Of a stretch of 64,000 bases of DNA, positions 63,318-64,000 are shown piece by piece. The notes below the pieces were generated by a model, which was not told where the DNA came from, made no database searches, and worked only from the letters and a program-made list of their open reading frames with translations. Position numbers and translations under genes: made by a program. Within the stretch, counting starts at the first letter, position 1. Each line of letters begins with the position of its first letter. This DNA is from Flavobacterium anhuiense (GTDB lineage: Bacteria; Bacteroidota; Bacteroidia; Flavobacteriales; Flavobacteriaceae). Location of the stretch: the NCBI RefSeq assembly GCF_900101855.1, contig NZ_FMVC01000002.1, forward strand, positions 687,599 through 751,598. The letters run 5' to 3'.

Positions 63318-64000
63318 CTATTTTTTAGTTTCTTTCAGCGTTAAGAGACTATCGTATGCTTTTTTATGTTTTAAATCTTTATCAAATGGCAACGGATAAT
63401 TGGTTCTTCCTTTTATAGGCCAGTTGTTCAGCCAAGATTGTCCGTCATGAACACCCCAAAAAGTCACTCTGCTTATTTTATCTTTATGTTTTAAAAATAG
63501 TTTAAAAATCGATGCGTAACGTTCTGCAAGTTTATTTTGAATAGAATCTGGCAATGATTTTGGATACGGATTCATTTTTTCACTTCCTTCAAAATTCTGA
63601 TTTACATCTGCTCCTTTTAAATCCCACGGATTTGGTAAAACTGTAATATCCAATTCTGTAAAGGCAACTTTCAGTCCTAAAGCTGAATATTCTAATATAC
63701 TTTTCTCAATCTCTTCCAATGACGGACTTTCCAATCTCCAATGTCCTTGAATTCCCACCCCATCTACTTTTCCGCCTTCGGCTTTGATCTTCTTGATTAA
63801 AGCAATTGCTCCAGCTCTTTTTGCTGGTTCTTCGATATTATAATCATTGTAATATAAATCCACTTTCGGATCGGCTTTTTCTGCTAATTTAAAAGCATCG
63901 ACCAAATATCTTTCTCCAAGTGTATTCAGGAAAATCGATTTTCTCAAGGTTCCGTCTTCGTTTAAAGCCTCGTTTACAACATCCCACGAATTAATTCTTC
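63318..64000 (-). CDS. GH10 endo-beta-1,4-xylanase, N-terminus beyond window
   Basis: About 227 C-terminal residues are visible; the frame runs off the right edge. It shows the GH10 acid/base in SWDVVNEALNEDG near the edge, YNDYNIE, GVGIQGHWRLESPS, nucleophile Glu in VAFTELDITVLP, and the end motif VTFWGVHDGQSWLNNWP. GH10 enzymes cut the xylan backbone, giving xylo-oligosaccharides for the adjacent symporter and GH43 enzyme. The signal peptide and any extra domains cannot be seen. Confidence 0.95.
   Translation of the reverse strand, partial: RINSWDVVNEALNEDGTLRKSIFLNTLGERYLVDAFKLAEKADPKVDLYYNDYNIEEPAKRAGAIALIKKIKAEGGKVDGVGIQGHWRLESPSLEEIEKSILEYSALGLKVAFTELDITVLPNPWDLKGADVNQNFEGSEKMNPYPKSLPDSIQNKLAERYASIFKLFLKHKDKISRVTFWGVHDGQSWLNNWPIKGRTNYPLPFDKDLKHKKAYDSLLTLKETKK

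Overview
The window looks like chromosome from a Flavobacterium-type Bacteroidota. Base composition is low GC. Promoters carry the phylum's TAnnTTTG -7 element, spacers hold dispersed palindromic repeats, and there are two SusC/SusD pairs, a FecR/ECF-sigma cassette and many glycoside hydrolases. All identifications come from reading sequence and remembered family features; no search was run.

Left part, 1-15.5 kb, minus strand: a mannan or N-glycan utilisation locus. It holds a ROK sugar kinase (cut by the window edge), a GH125 exo-alpha-1,6-mannosidase, two GH92 alpha-mannosidases, a GH2 beta-mannosidase, SusD, SusC and a LacI regulator. One GH92 has Gln in place of the conserved general-acid Glu, a change known from mannose-1-phospho-6-mannose hydrolases, so phosphomannan is a plausible target. 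The GH2 enzyme appears to lack two of the family's accessory domains.

15.8-26.1 kb: a solitary methyltransferase, then a phosphodiesterase/alkaline phosphatase fusion, a SusD, an STN-domain SusC, a FecR anti-sigma factor and an ECF sigma factor. The last five genes form a trans-envelope-regulated uptake locus. 26.5-27.4 kb holds a MarR-GNAT fusion.

27.4-55.3 kb: the accessory region and the main discovery, a headless contractile-tail element (tailocin-like or CIS-like). It encodes sheath, tube, two probable tail-assembly chaperones, hub, spike with small tip protein, gp25-like wedge, LysM/gpX-like protein, gpJ-like and gpI-like baseplate proteins, a collar-domain fibre and two long fibre cassettes. 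It also encodes an M15 endolysin, lipoproteins, a holin and a self-cleaving LexA/cI-like repressor. No capsid, portal, terminase, integrase, AAA+ ATPase or ordinary long tape-measure gene is visible. In the usual tape-measure position is a 291-residue protein with a caspase-like His/Cys pair, followed by an exported partner. A divergent 1004-residue protein paired with a YwqK-like lipoprotein looks like a second effector/immunity pair.

Eight promoters in the element share one previously unnamed (to me) arrangement: CTGAAACTACTGAA, then 40 or 41 bases, then TAnnTTT(G/A). This ties the tail operons, both fibre cassettes, the lysis operon and the 1004-residue gene into one regulon. A likely circuit is that the repressor blocks the divergent operon at 43.6 kb, whose second gene is a 59-residue HTH protein that could activate the eight promoters. 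Three tiny proteins sharing a PKIPD motif are the first genes of the two fibre operons and of the hub/spike operon. Near-identical ~40-bp sequences border the element at 27,432 and 55,253.

Right part, 55.4-64 kb, minus strand: a xylan/xylose locus with transaldolase, xylose isomerase, xylulokinase, a GntR-type regulator, a GC-rich GH43 gene, a GPH-family symporter and a GH10 xylanase cut by the right edge. Xylan would be cut by GH10, the oligosaccharides imported and cut by GH43, and xylose passed through XylA and XylB to the pentose-phosphate pathway.
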